64,000 bases of DNA, taken from positions 2,366,501 to 2,430,500 of the forward strand of contig NZ_CP015199.1 in NCBI RefSeq assembly GCF_001648155.1, in the 5' to 3' direction. Below are positions 34,727 through 43,481 of this stretch, piece by piece. Below the pieces are notes generated by a model. The model saw nothing but the letters and a program-made list of their open reading frames with translations. It searched no databases and was not told where the DNA came from. Each line of letters starts with the position of its first letter. The first letter of the stretch is position 1. The DNA comes from Chryseobacterium glaciei (GTDB lineage: Bacteria; Bacteroidota; Bacteroidia; Flavobacteriales; Weeksellaceae). The position numbers and the translations under genes were made by a program.

Positions 34727-35107
34727 TTATTTCTGCATATTTTTCGCTTCGATGCTTAAAGTAGCATGAGGAACCGCCAATAATCTTTCTTTAGGAATCA
34801 GCTTTCCTGTTACTCGGCAAACACCGTACGTTTTATTCTCAATTCTGATTAAAGCATTCTTAAGATCGCGCACGAATTTTTCCTGTCTTCCTGCCAAAAT
34901 AGAGTTTTGTTCTTTGCTTAGTGTCTCAGCTCCTTCTTCAAAAGCTTTGAATGTTGGAGAAGTGTCATCTGTCCCATTATTTTGGTCGTTGATGAAACTT
35001 TCTCTGATCAGCTGTAAATCCCTTTCAGCTTTCTCTATTTTTTCTTTAATGATTGCTTTAAACTCTTGTAAATCAGAATCATTATATCTTACTCTTTCGT
35101 CTGACAT
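34727..35107 (-). CDS. TraR/DksA-like RNA polymerase-binding protein lacking zinc cysteines
   Basis: A 126-residue protein with a coiled-coil N-terminal half (FKAIIKEKIEKAERDLQLIRESF) and the acidic tip region DTSPTFKAFEEGAETLSKEQ. The globular part has the zinc-finger-like fold sequence YGVCRVTGKLIPKERLLAVPHATLSIEAK. Only one Cys (Cys97) remains of the four that bind zinc in classical DksA, so zinc binding is unlikely. It should bind the RNA polymerase secondary channel and modulate initiation, perhaps with ppGpp. It lies 59 bp downstream of ileS. Confidence 0.85.
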   Translation of the reverse strand: MSDERVRYNDSDLQEFKAIIKEKIEKAERDLQLIRESFINDQNNGTDDTSPTFKAFEEGAETLSKEQNSILAGRQEKFVRDLKNALIRIENKTYGVCRVTGKLIPKERLLAVPHATLSIEAKNMQK

Positions 35108-35166
35108 GTTCTTTTCTCTTTTTTAATAAAATTATGAAATGGAATTTGAAAAACAATAACTATATG

Positions 35167-38100
35167 TTAATTTTTTTCAACATTTATCTTAAATTTAACC
35201 TCATCTATTTCGATTTCGTTAAAATTTGGAAGTGAAGATACAATTTCTATTTTATTTGACAAGACCTCTGATGAAATATATTCTTCATTTTTCTTAATAT
35301 CATTTAAGAAAGGTGAATTTTCTTCCACAAAGATGTTTATCCTGTCTGTTAATTCAAAATTCTGCTCTTTTCTAAGGTTTTGAATTCTGTTGATAAATTC
35401 TCTTGCAATCCCTTCAGATTTTAACTCATCTGTTAGCGTCAAATCTAATGCCACAGTTGTTTTCCCGTCAGAAGTTACTGTCCATCCTGGAATATCTTTT
35501 GTTGAAATTTCAACATCTGATAGCGTAATTTCGTAACCTTGAACGTCTATTTTTCCTTCTTTTTCTAAACCTGAAATTTGTTCAGCAGTAAGATTTGTAA
35601 TTTCTCCTCCAACTGTTTTCATATCTTTTCCAAGTCTCGAACCTAATGTTTTAAAGTTTGGTTTTATCTGTTTTACAATTAAATGTGATGCTTCTTCAGC
35701 ATTTATCAACTGTAATTCTTTAACATTTACTTCTTGTTTAATTAACTCTGAAACTGCTAAGATCTGCTCTTCAGTTTTCTTGTCTAAAACAGGAATCAAC
35801 ACTTTTTGTAATGGCTGACGAACTTTCATGTTTTCTTTCTTTCTCAAAGAGAAAACCATACTCGTAATATTTTGCGCCAAGTGTGTTTTTTCAACCAAAT
35901 CTTGATCGATTAAACTTTCATTAGCAACAGGGAAATCTGTTAAGTGAATAGATTCCGCGTTTTCTTTTCCTGTTACTTTATTTAAATCCTGATACAATTG
36001 ATCCATAAAGAACGGAGCGATTGGCGCAGATAATTTTGCAACTGTTTCCAAACATGTATATAAAGTCTGGTAAGCTGAGATCTTATCGTCTGAATAATCT
36101 CCTTTCCAGAAACGTCTTCTGCATAATCTTACGTACCAGTTACTTAAATTATCATTTACAAAAGTATTAATGACTCTTGCTACTCTTGTCGGTTCGTAAT
36201 CTTCGTAGAATGCTTTTACTTCTTTGATTAATAAGTTTAATTCAGACAAAATCCATCTGTCGATTTCCGGACGATTTTCAACCTCTTTTTCAGAATAATT
36301 AAATCCGTCAACATTCGCATACAAAGCAAAGAATGAATACGTATTGTAAAGCGTTCCGAAGAATTTTCTTCTCGTTTCATCAATTCCTTCGATATCGAAT
36401 TTCAGGTTTTCCCACGGATTCGCATTTGAAACCATGTACCAACGTGTAGCATCCGGTCCGTAAACTGCTAATGTTTCAAACGGATCAATTCCATTTCCTT
36501 TAGATTTTGACATTTTTACCCCGTTTTTATCCAAAACAAGTCCGTTACTCATTACATTTTTATAAGCAACTGAATCAAAAACGGCAGTTCCGATCGCATG
36601 AAGCGTGTAGAACCAACCACGAGTCTGGTCAACACCTTCCGCAATAAAATCTGCTGGGAATGCTTTATTATTGTCAATTAATTCTTTATTCTCAAAAGGA
36701 TAATGCAGCTGTGCATAAGGCATCGATCCTGAATCAAACCAAACGTCGATCAAATCACTCTCACGGTTCATCGCTTTTCCTGATTCTGAAACTAAAACAA
36801 TTTTATCAACGATATTTTTGTGTAGATCAACCAAAGAATAATTTTCTTCAGACATATTTCCGATTTCAAAACCTTTGAACGGGTTTTCTGTCATCAATCC
36901 TGCTTCGATAGATTTTTCGATCTCGTTGTATAATTCTTCTACGGAACCGATGATGATTTCTTCTTTCAAATCTTCAGTTCTCCAGATCGGCAACGGAATT
37001 CCCCAATACCTTGAACGGGATAAGTTCCAGTCATTTACATTTTCTAACCAGTTACCGAAACGTCCTTCTCCAGTTGATTTTGGTTTCCAGTTGATTCCTT
37101 TGTTTAAATCTACTAATCTGTCTTTTACAGCAGTCATTTTTACAAACCAAGAATCCAATGGATAATATAATAATGGCTCATCAGTTCTCCAACTGTGTGG
37201 GTAACTGTGAACGTATTTTTCAACTTTAAAAGCTTTATTTTCTTCTTTTAAACGAATCGCAATTTCAACATCAACAGACTTTTCGGGTGCTGTTCCTGCA
37301 TCATAATATTCGTTTTTAACATATTTACCTGCAAAATCTCCCATTTGCGAAGTAAATTTTCCTTGTAAATCTACTAATGGAACCGGATTTCCGTTCTCGT
37401 TTAAAACCAACATTGGCGGAACTTCAGGGGTAGCTTCTTTCGCTACTTTCGCATCATCAGCACCAAAAGTCGGCGCCGTATGAACGATACCTGTTCCGTC
37501 CTCTGTCGTTACGAAATCTCCTGAAATTACTCTGAAAGCATTTTCTGGGTTTTGGTAAGGTAGAGCGTAAGGCAATAACTGCTCATATTTAATTCCAACC
37601 AAATCAACACCTTTGAATTCTGCTAGAATTTTGAAAGGAATAACTTTGCTTTCTGAAGTGTAATTGGCGAAATCTTCGTCTGTTCCTTCACTGAATTTCT
37701 TTCCGAATTGTTTTCCAACCAAAGGTTTAGCCAAAACAATATTGATTGGTTCAAAAGTGTATTGATTGAAAGTTTTAACTAAAACATAATCGATTTTTGG
37801 ACCGACAGTCAAAGCAGTATTCGAAGGCAACGTCCAAGGAGTTGTCGTCCAAGCTAAGAAATGTACATCTCCAAAACCTTGTAAGAATGAAGGTAATGTA
37901 TCAGGAAGTGTCTTGAATTGTGCAACAATTGTTGTGTCAGACACATCACGGTAAGCTCCGGGCTGATTAACTTCATGGGAAGAAAGTCCAGTTCCCGCTT
38001 TTGGAGAATAAGGTTGGATCGTGTAACCTTTGTACAATAAATCTTTGTTGTACAATTGCTTCAACAACCACCAAACTGTCTCCATATATTTTGACTTATA

Positions 38101-38553
38101 CGTGATATACGGATCTTCAAGGTCTACCCAATATCCGATTTTCTCGGTAAGATTATTCCAAACATCGGTGTAACGCATAACCGCTTCACGACACGCTTTG
38201 TTGTAATCTTCAATAGAAATTTTTGAGCCAATATCTTCTTTAGTGATTCCTAATTCTTTTTCCACACCAAGCTCTACCGGAAGTCCGTGTGTATCCCAAC
38301 CCGCCTTACGGAAAACCTGTTTCCCGTTTTGAGTTTGATAACGACAGAAAATATCCTTTAACGCTCTAGCCATAACGTGGTGAATTCCGGGCATACCGTT
38401 TGCTGAAGGCGGACCTTCATAAAAAACAAACTCAGGTTTCCCCTCACGAATCTCAACACTCTTATTGAAGGTTTTATTTTGTTTCCAAAATTCCGCTACA
38501 TTCTCTGCTACGTCAATAAGGTTGAGGTTTTTGTATTCTTTAAATTGGCTCAT
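35167..38553 (-). CDS. ileS: isoleucyl-tRNA synthetase
   Basis: A 1128-residue class I synthetase. The HIGH-type motif is GPPSANGMPGIHHVMARALK, the KMSKS loop VKMSKSKGNGIDPFETL, and the signature DVWFDSGSMPYAQLHYP is present; the large editing insertion lies between. At 1128 residues it belongs to the long (eukaryote-like) IleS class rather than the roughly 940-residue type with a C-terminal zinc finger; this class is often less sensitive to mupirocin. It is the first gene of the minus-strand run leading to lspA. Confidence 0.95.
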   Translation of the reverse strand: MSQFKEYKNLNLIDVAENVAEFWKQNKTFNKSVEIREGKPEFVFYEGPPSANGMPGIHHVMARALKDIFCRYQTQNGKQVFRKAGWDTHGLPVELGVEKELGITKEDIGSKISIEDYNKACREAVMRYTDVWNNLTEKIGYWVDLEDPYITYKSKYMETVWWLLKQLYNKDLLYKGYTIQPYSPKAGTGLSSHEVNQPGAYRDVSDTTIVAQFKTLPDTLPSFLQGFGDVHFLAWTTTPWTLPSNTALTVGPKIDYVLVKTFNQYTFEPINIVLAKPLVGKQFGKKFSEGTDEDFANYTSESKVIPFKILAEFKGVDLVGIKYEQLLPYALPYQNPENAFRVISGDFVTTEDGTGIVHTAPTFGADDAKVAKEATPEVPPMLVLNENGNPVPLVDLQGKFTSQMGDFAGKYVKNEYYDAGTAPEKSVDVEIAIRLKEENKAFKVEKYVHSYPHSWRTDEPLLYYPLDSWFVKMTAVKDRLVDLNKGINWKPKSTGEGRFGNWLENVNDWNLSRSRYWGIPLPIWRTEDLKEEIIIGSVEELYNEIEKSIEAGLMTENPFKGFEIGNMSEENYSLVDLHKNIVDKIVLVSESGKAMNRESDLIDVWFDSGSMPYAQLHYPFENKELIDNNKAFPADFIAEGVDQTRGWFYTLHAIGTAVFDSVAYKNVMSNGLVLDKNGVKMSKSKGNGIDPFETLAVYGPDATRWYMVSNANPWENLKFDIEGIDETRRKFFGTLYNTYSFFALYANVDGFNYSEKEVENRPEIDRWILSELNLLIKEVKAFYEDYEPTRVARVINTFVNDNLSNWYVRLCRRRFWKGDYSDDKISAYQTLYTCLETVAKLSAPIAPFFMDQLYQDLNKVTGKENAESIHLTDFPVANESLIDQDLVEKTHLAQNITSMVFSLRKKENMKVRQPLQKVLIPVLDKKTEEQILAVSELIKQEVNVKELQLINAEEASHLIVKQIKPNFKTLGSRLGKDMKTVGGEITNLTAEQISGLEKEGKIDVQGYEITLSDVEISTKDIPGWTVTSDGKTTVALDLTLTDELKSEGIAREFINRIQNLRKEQNFELTDRINIFVEENSPFLNDIKKNEEYISSEVLSNKIEIVSSLPNFNEIEIDEVKFKINVEKN

Positions 38554-38744
38554 TGTAATATCTCAATATCGTTGATTAATTAAGTTGGCAAATTTACTAA
38601 AATTTGTCGGTTTATAATATATGTTTTATTTTGATATCATCTATTAAAAAGTTCTGTTTCAGAAATATAAATGTTTGAATGATTTTCTTCCACGGATAAC
38701 GTAGATGTATATGTGATATTTTTAAAGAAAACTTCAATCGTAAT

Positions 38745-38828
38745 CCTTGTCAAGGTTTTAAACCCTGACAAGGATTTTAGTAAAATAATAAACGTAATCA
38801 TCTGCGAAAATTCGTGAAATCTGTGGGG
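38745..38828 (+). repeat. palindromic repeat plus CTGTG-type repeat upstream of ileS
   Basis: The 325-bp spacer 38554-38878 holds a palindrome of the CCTTGTCAAGG family (38745-38773, 14-bp arms with one mismatch). The related perfect copy is at 50097-50127. Immediately after it comes a CATCTGCGAAAATTCG and TGAAATCTGTGG stretch (38799-38826) that resembles the outer end of the modular repeats at 32642 and 40568. I see no gene in this spacer; the promoters of ileS and of the M23 gene must lie here. Confidence 0.75.
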
Positions 38829-38878
38829 AAATAAAAACAAAATTTCGTAATTTTAAAATACCACTTAAAACCATTTGT

Positions 38879-40558
38879 ATGAAAACCTTTTCCAGACTAA
38901 TATTTATTGTTTGTTTTCTTATCGGAATGATGACTCAAGCTCAGAATAATTATCCTCAAAACTATTTTCGGAATCCTTTAAATATTTCCATCAATTTGGC
39001 TGCTAATTTCGGAGCAGTTCGCTCTAATCATTTTCATATGGGATTGGATATCCGAACCAATAGTCAGGAAAATTTACCTGTTGTTGCGGCGGCAGATGGT
39101 TACGTCAGCCGAATAAAAGTTGAACGTTACGGTTTTGGAAATGCAGTGTACATCACTCATCCGAATGGCTACACAACAGTTTATGCGCATTTGAATAAAT
39201 ATTTTGATAAACTCGATGAATTTGTAAAAGGGCAGCAATACAAAGACGAAAAATGGGAACGGGATATCATTTTTTCTCCAAATCAGTTTCCTGTGACTAA
39301 AGGTCAATTAATTGCTTTAAGCGGAAATACAGGAGGTTCAGCAGGGCCGCATTTACATTTTGAAATCAGAGATACAAAAACGGAAGAATGTCTTAATCCT
39401 TTGCTTTTTGGATTTAATATTCCAGACAATATTGCACCAATCATTAGTGGATTATATTGGTATGACAGGCGTTTCAGTACTTATGAACCTGGCGGGAACG
39501 GAATTGCTGTGAAAAAAGCTGGAAGTGTTTATACCTCAAATGTCATTCAGGTAACTTCTCCGCAGATCAGTTTTGCGATAAAAGCGGTGGATAAAGCGAA
39601 TCAAGGTTTTAATTTAGGGATTTATGATGCAGAATTATTAATTGATGGGAAATTAGTTTACAGTTTTAAAATCGACAAGATACATTACAATGATACCCGT
39701 TATATCAATGGTTGTATAGATTATACAAAATTTGTTCGTGATAAGATGAGTATTCAACATTTATCAAATTTATCAGGAATGAAACTGCAAAATTACAGTT
39801 CTGGATCAGATGGAATTATCAATCTTCAAGACAATGATGTTCACGATATTGAAATAATTTTAAAAGATGTCAACGGAAATACAAGCCGATTAACAACAAA
39901 AGTTCAATTGAATAATTCGTCGGAAAAAGTTTCATCAAATAATAAAACGGTCGTTCCCAATGAATCAAAAACGATTAAAACAGAAAATGCAGAAATTAAT
40001 CTAAGTAAAAATGCAGTTTATGATGCCGTAAATTTTAATATGTATGAAAAATCGGATGCTGAAGCAGTTTCAAATGCAATTGTTTTAAATAATCCATACA
40101 TTCCAATTCATGATTATTTTACATTAAAAATTAAACCCAACAGAAAATTAACCAACGAAGAAAAAGACAAAACAGTTGTAGAACTCAATTACGGAAGCGA
40201 TAAGAATATCATCAAAGCAAAATGGAATGGTGATTGGGCTGAAGGGCAATTTAACAGATTAGGAACAGCAAGATTATTGCTCGATAATAGTTTGCCATCT
40301 GTTTCTTCAAGTTGGAAAGAGGGAGCAATCGTCACAGTTGGTTCTTTCCGATTAAAAGGAACAACAAAAATCGGCGACATCGAATCTTTCCGTGCGGAAT
40401 TGGATGGAAAATGGCTTCGTTTTGCAAGAATAAAAGATGATTTTGTCTACGTTTTTGATGAAAAATGCCCAAAGGGTTCAGGTTCTCACACATTGAAAAT
40501 GACAACTATAAATACAGCAGGGAATATGAATATGCAAAGTTTTACTTTTCAGAGATAA
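38879..40558 (+). CDS. secreted M23-family metallopeptidase
   Basis: A 559-residue protein with a signal peptide (cleavage near MTQAQ) and an N-terminal M23 (LytM-type) domain. Zinc ligands are in NHFHMGLDIRTN and in GPHLHFEIRDTK (HxH), with VYAHLNKYFDK between. The remaining 370 residues are beta-rich without a recognised domain (several Ig-like stretches). It should act on peptidoglycan or on a peptide substrate outside the cell. The long C-terminal part may anchor or recognise the target. It is monocistronic. Confidence 0.85.
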   Translation: MKTFSRLIFIVCFLIGMMTQAQNNYPQNYFRNPLNISINLAANFGAVRSNHFHMGLDIRTNSQENLPVVAAADGYVSRIKVERYGFGNAVYITHPNGYTTVYAHLNKYFDKLDEFVKGQQYKDEKWERDIIFSPNQFPVTKGQLIALSGNTGGSAGPHLHFEIRDTKTEECLNPLLFGFNIPDNIAPIISGLYWYDRRFSTYEPGGNGIAVKKAGSVYTSNVIQVTSPQISFAIKAVDKANQGFNLGIYDAELLIDGKLVYSFKIDKIHYNDTRYINGCIDYTKFVRDKMSIQHLSNLSGMKLQNYSSGSDGIINLQDNDVHDIEIILKDVNGNTSRLTTKVQLNNSSEKVSSNNKTVVPNESKTIKTENAEINLSKNAVYDAVNFNMYEKSDAEAVSNAIVLNNPYIPIHDYFTLKIKPNRKLTNEEKDKTVVELNYGSDKNIIKAKWNGDWAEGQFNRLGTARLLLDNSLPSVSSSWKEGAIVTVGSFRLKGTTKIGDIESFRAELDGKWLRFARIKDDFVYVFDEKCPKGSGSHTLKMTTINTAGNMNMQSFTFQR

Positions 40559-40567
40559 TTATTTGTT

Positions 40568-40795
40568 TAAACGCAAAGTTTTATTTTATTGATAATTAAA
40601 TTTAAGTGAGCAAAGAAGATCAACAAGTTGATTTGATGAAGCTGTATTTTCAAGCTTCGCGAAGCAAATTTATTTGCCTTTGCCTTCTAAATATTAATGA
40701 GAGTTTAATAAAATCTTTGCGTTTAAATAAATTTTTAAACAAATAATTACAAAAAGTAAAACCCAATCATCTGTGAAAATTTGTGTCAATCTGTG
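40568..40795 (+). repeat. dispersed modular repeat, copy B
   Basis: This is the second copy of the repeat described at 32642-32884, here on the plus strand: ACGCAAAGTTTTA, TAAGTGAGCAAAG, ATCAACAAGTTGATTTGATG, AAGCT, CAAGCTTCGCGAAGC, AAATTTATTTGCCTTTGCC, ATCTTTGCGTTTAAA, then CATCTGTGAAAATTTGTG and AATCTGTGG. It occupies nearly the whole 305-bp spacer between the M23 and AMP-ligase genes and contains no convincing ORF. Confidence 0.85.
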
Positions 40796-40836
40796 GTTAA
40801 AATTTCCTAGGAAGCAATCTTTTAATTTTAATTAAA

Positions 40837-40844
40837 TAAATTTG
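40837..40844 (+). promoter_or_regulatory. TAnnTTTG promoter element before the AMP-ligase gene
   Basis: An exact TAAATTTG ends 19 nt before the proposed TTG start at 40864. It would be the promoter of the left arm of the pigment cluster. Confidence 0.5.
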
Positions 40845-40863
40845 TCACTTAAAATAAAAACTA

Positions 40864-42156
40864 TTGGAATTCTATCCATCAATCGAAAAATCAGATATTC
40901 AGGAAATAAAAAAGTTTCAGGAGCAAAAGCTTCAGGAACTTTTGGTTTATCTTGAAAACAATTCGCCTTTTTATCAAAAATTATTCAAAGAAAACAATAT
41001 CAATATTGTTGATATTCAGACGTTGGAAGATTTACAAAAAATCCCGACCACGACAAAAAACGATATTCAGCAGAATAACGATGATTTTTTCTGCATCACG
41101 CCCGATAAAATTGTGGATTACAGCACAACTTCAGGAACGTTGGGTGATCCTGTAACTTTCGGATTGTCAGATAATGACCTTGAAAGACTGGCTTACAATG
41201 AAGCAATATCTTTTGTGTGTGCAGGAATTCAGAAAGGAGATGTTGTGCAAATGATTACAACGATTGACAAAAGATTCATGGCCGGACTTGCTTATTTTTT
41301 AGGATTAAGAAAAATGGGAGCAAGTGTTGTCAGAATGGGCCCAGGAATTCCAGAGCTTCAATGGGATTCAATTTTTAGATACAAACCAAAATATCTGATC
41401 ACTGTTCCGTCATTTCTATTAAAAATGATAGATTATGCTGAAAAACATGGAATTGATTATAGAAATTCCAGTGTTTATGGTGCGGTTTGTATCGGTGAAA
41501 GTATCAAGAATCAGGATTTTACGGATAATATTCTTTCACAAAAGATCAAAGAAAAATGGAATATTAAATTATTTTCAACCTACGCTTCCACAGAGATGAG
41601 CACAGCTTTTACAGAGTGTGAGCATCAAATCGGAGGACATCAACATCCTGAATTAATCATCACAGAAATTCTTGATGACGCTGGAAATGTCGTTCAGGAG
41701 GGAGAAAGTGGAGAATTAACGATTACAACTTTAGGCGTAGAAGCTCTTCCGTTGTTGAGGTTTAAAACCGGAGATATTGTAAAAGCACATTACGAACCCT
41801 GCAAATGTGGAAGAAATACGATGAGACTCGGTCCGGTTGTCGGAAGAAAACAGCAGATGATCAAATATAAAGGAACAACCTTGTATCCTCCTGCGATGAA
41901 TGATATTCTGAATGATTTCAATAGTATTTTGTGTTATCAGATCGTTATTCAGTCGAATGAAATTGGTTTGGATGAAATTATCATTAAAATAAGCACAAAC
42001 AGCAAATCTGAAAATTTCGTCAATGAAGTGAGAGATCATTTCCGTGCAAAATTGAGGGTAAGTCCGAAAATTGAGATCATAGATTTTGATATTTTGTCTA
42101 AAACAGTTTTTAATCCAAATAGCAGAAAGCCGATTACATTTATAGATTTAAGATAA
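40864..42156 (+). CDS. AMP-dependent aryl-acid ligase (phenylacetate-CoA ligase-like) of the pigment cluster
   Basis: A 430-residue adenylating enzyme. The phosphate loop is YSTTSGTLGDPVTFG, the adenine motif YASTEMSTAF and the hinge FKTGDIVKAHYEPCKCGRNTMRLGPVVGRKQQMIKYKG, with Cys residues as in phenylacetate-CoA ligases. With a tyrosine ammonia-lyase 3 kb away, the natural substrate should be 4-coumarate, loaded on an acyl carrier protein or CoA to prime the aryl polyene. The start is TTG (MEFYPSIEKSDIQ); the next ATG would delete about 136 residues. The substrate is inferred from context. Confidence 0.85.
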   Translation: MEFYPSIEKSDIQEIKKFQEQKLQELLVYLENNSPFYQKLFKENNINIVDIQTLEDLQKIPTTTKNDIQQNNDDFFCITPDKIVDYSTTSGTLGDPVTFGLSDNDLERLAYNEAISFVCAGIQKGDVVQMITTIDKRFMAGLAYFLGLRKMGASVVRMGPGIPELQWDSIFRYKPKYLITVPSFLLKMIDYAEKHGIDYRNSSVYGAVCIGESIKNQDFTDNILSQKIKEKWNIKLFSTYASTEMSTAFTECEHQIGGHQHPELIITEILDDAGNVVQEGESGELTITTLGVEALPLLRFKTGDIVKAHYEPCKCGRNTMRLGPVVGRKQQMIKYKGTTLYPPAMNDILNDFNSILCYQIVIQSNEIGLDEIIIKISTNSKSENFVNEVRDHFRAKLRVSPKIEIIDFDILSKTVFNPNSRKPITFIDLR

Positions 42157-42175
42157 AAACTAAGTAAAATTAACC

Positions 42176-42775
42176 ATGAAAAAAACATTATTTCTATTCT
42201 TAATAACTCTTTCTACTTGTTTAACGGCTCAGAGGGTTAAAGTTATTTCCGGAAATTATAATTTTTTAAAAGATCAAAAATTCGTTAAAGTAGTTTTCAA
42301 ATATGATAATGTAAAGTTTGAGAAAAAGAATTTAACAGAAGAAGAATTTTTAGCCCAAAGAATGTCTGAAATTGAAAAATCAAACGGAAAAGAACAGGCG
42401 GAAAAATGGAAAGCAGATTGGGAGCTTAGCAAAGAAAAGTCTTTTCCGGATAAATTTATGATGTCTTGGAATAAAAATGCAACGATTCAGGCTTCCAATA
42501 AATTTGCCCAAACTAAATATACTTTAATTGTTGAACCTACATGGATTCATGTTGGATTATTTTTCCCTTTGGCAAGTGATAAGGCTTTAGTTTCAAGTAA
42601 AATGACATTCGTTGAAACAGATAATCCGAGCAATGTTTTAATGGTTGTTGAAGGAATTAAAGCGACCGGAGATAATGGTTTCGGGGTTCCTAATAATAAC
42701 GACCGAATTGCAGAATGCTTTGCAAAAACATCTAAAATGCTCGCTTTAAAAGTTGAACATTACACTAAAAAATAG
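42176..42775 (+). CDS. secreted protein of unknown family, paralogue 1
   Basis: A 199-residue protein with a signal peptide (MKKTLFLFLITLSTCLTAQ). It shares the same layout as the next gene: ISGNYNFLKDQKFVKVVFKYDNVKFEKKNLTEEEFLAQR, a W-rich charged helix, FAQTKYTLIVEPTWIHVG and ETDNPSNVLMVVEGIK. I recognise no named family. It lies 19 bp after the AMP-ligase gene and so may be in its operon, although nothing links it to pigment synthesis. Confidence 0.75.
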   Translation: MKKTLFLFLITLSTCLTAQRVKVISGNYNFLKDQKFVKVVFKYDNVKFEKKNLTEEEFLAQRMSEIEKSNGKEQAEKWKADWELSKEKSFPDKFMMSWNKNATIQASNKFAQTKYTLIVEPTWIHVGLFFPLASDKALVSSKMTFVETDNPSNVLMVVEGIKATGDNGFGVPNNNDRIAECFAKTSKMLALKVEHYTKK

Positions 42776-42798
42776 CAAAAAGTTATTAAGTGAAATTC

Positions 42799-42806
42799 TA
42801 TATTTG
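42799..42806 (+). promoter_or_regulatory. TAnnTTTG promoter element before paralogue 2
   Basis: An exact TATATTTG ends 27 nt before the ATG at 42834, so the second paralogue may have its own promoter. Confidence 0.4.
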
Positions 42807-42833
42807 CAAACTTTAAATTAAAAATTATAAACT

Positions 42834-43445
42834 ATGAAAAAATTATTTCTAATGCTCATTATGAGTGTTACTATGATTGTTAATGCCCAAGATCAGAAGC
42901 TTACAATTACTGCCGGGAATTTTATTACTTTGAAAGATCAAACGGAAGTAAATGTAGAATTGAAATTTGATAATGTAACATTAATGAAAGAAAATTATAC
43001 AGAAACTCAATATCTTGAAAACAGAAAAAGAGATCTTCTAGCAAATCCTAAAAGAGGAGAAGCTGGATGGCAAAAATGGAATGATGAATGGCAAAAATAT
43101 AAAGATGAATATTATGTAGACTATTTTGTAAAAGGATTAAATAAAGGATATAAAAATATTGTTTTTAAAAAAGGAAGTTCTGCAAAATATACTTTATTAC
43201 TAGATACAAAATGGGTTTATCCAGGATGGCATGGAGGAATGGTTGGAATGACGGCTGAAATTACAGGAACAGTAAAACTTATAGAAACAGATAATCCATC
43301 AAAGGTTTTAGCTGTAATTGAACTTAATAAATTTGATAAATACGTAAATAATAAAGAATTTGTTATGGAATACGGAAGAATTGCCGCAGCGTATGAAGCA
43401 ATAGGAAAATATATTGGAAAGGATATCAAGAAAGGTGTAAAATAA
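42834..43445 (+). CDS. secreted protein of unknown family, paralogue 2
   Basis: A 203-residue protein with a signal peptide (cleavage near VNAQD). It aligns by eye with the preceding gene over its whole length: TITAGNFITLKDQTEVNVELKFDNVTLMKENYTETQYLENR, GWQKWNDEWQKYKDEYYVDYFVKGLNK, SAKYTLLLDTKWVYPGW and ETDNPSKVLAVIELNK. The pair is a tandem duplication that has diverged. The function is unknown. A strong terminator follows. Confidence 0.78.
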   Translation: MKKLFLMLIMSVTMIVNAQDQKLTITAGNFITLKDQTEVNVELKFDNVTLMKENYTETQYLENRKRDLLANPKRGEAGWQKWNDEWQKYKDEYYVDYFVKGLNKGYKNIVFKKGSSAKYTLLLDTKWVYPGWHGGMVGMTAEITGTVKLIETDNPSKVLAVIELNKFDKYVNNKEFVMEYGRIAAAYEAIGKYIGKDIKKGVK

Positions 43446-43448
43446 AAC

Positions 43449-43481
43449 AAAAAGCGGTCTGAAATTTTCAGACCGCTTTTT
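43449..43481. terminator. bidirectional terminator
   Basis: A perfect stem of about 16 bp (core GCGGTCTGAAA/TTTCAGACCGC) with A and T runs on the two sides separates the converging paralogue 2 and flavoenzyme genes. Its right arm abuts the flavoenzyme stop at 43482. Confidence 0.9.
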
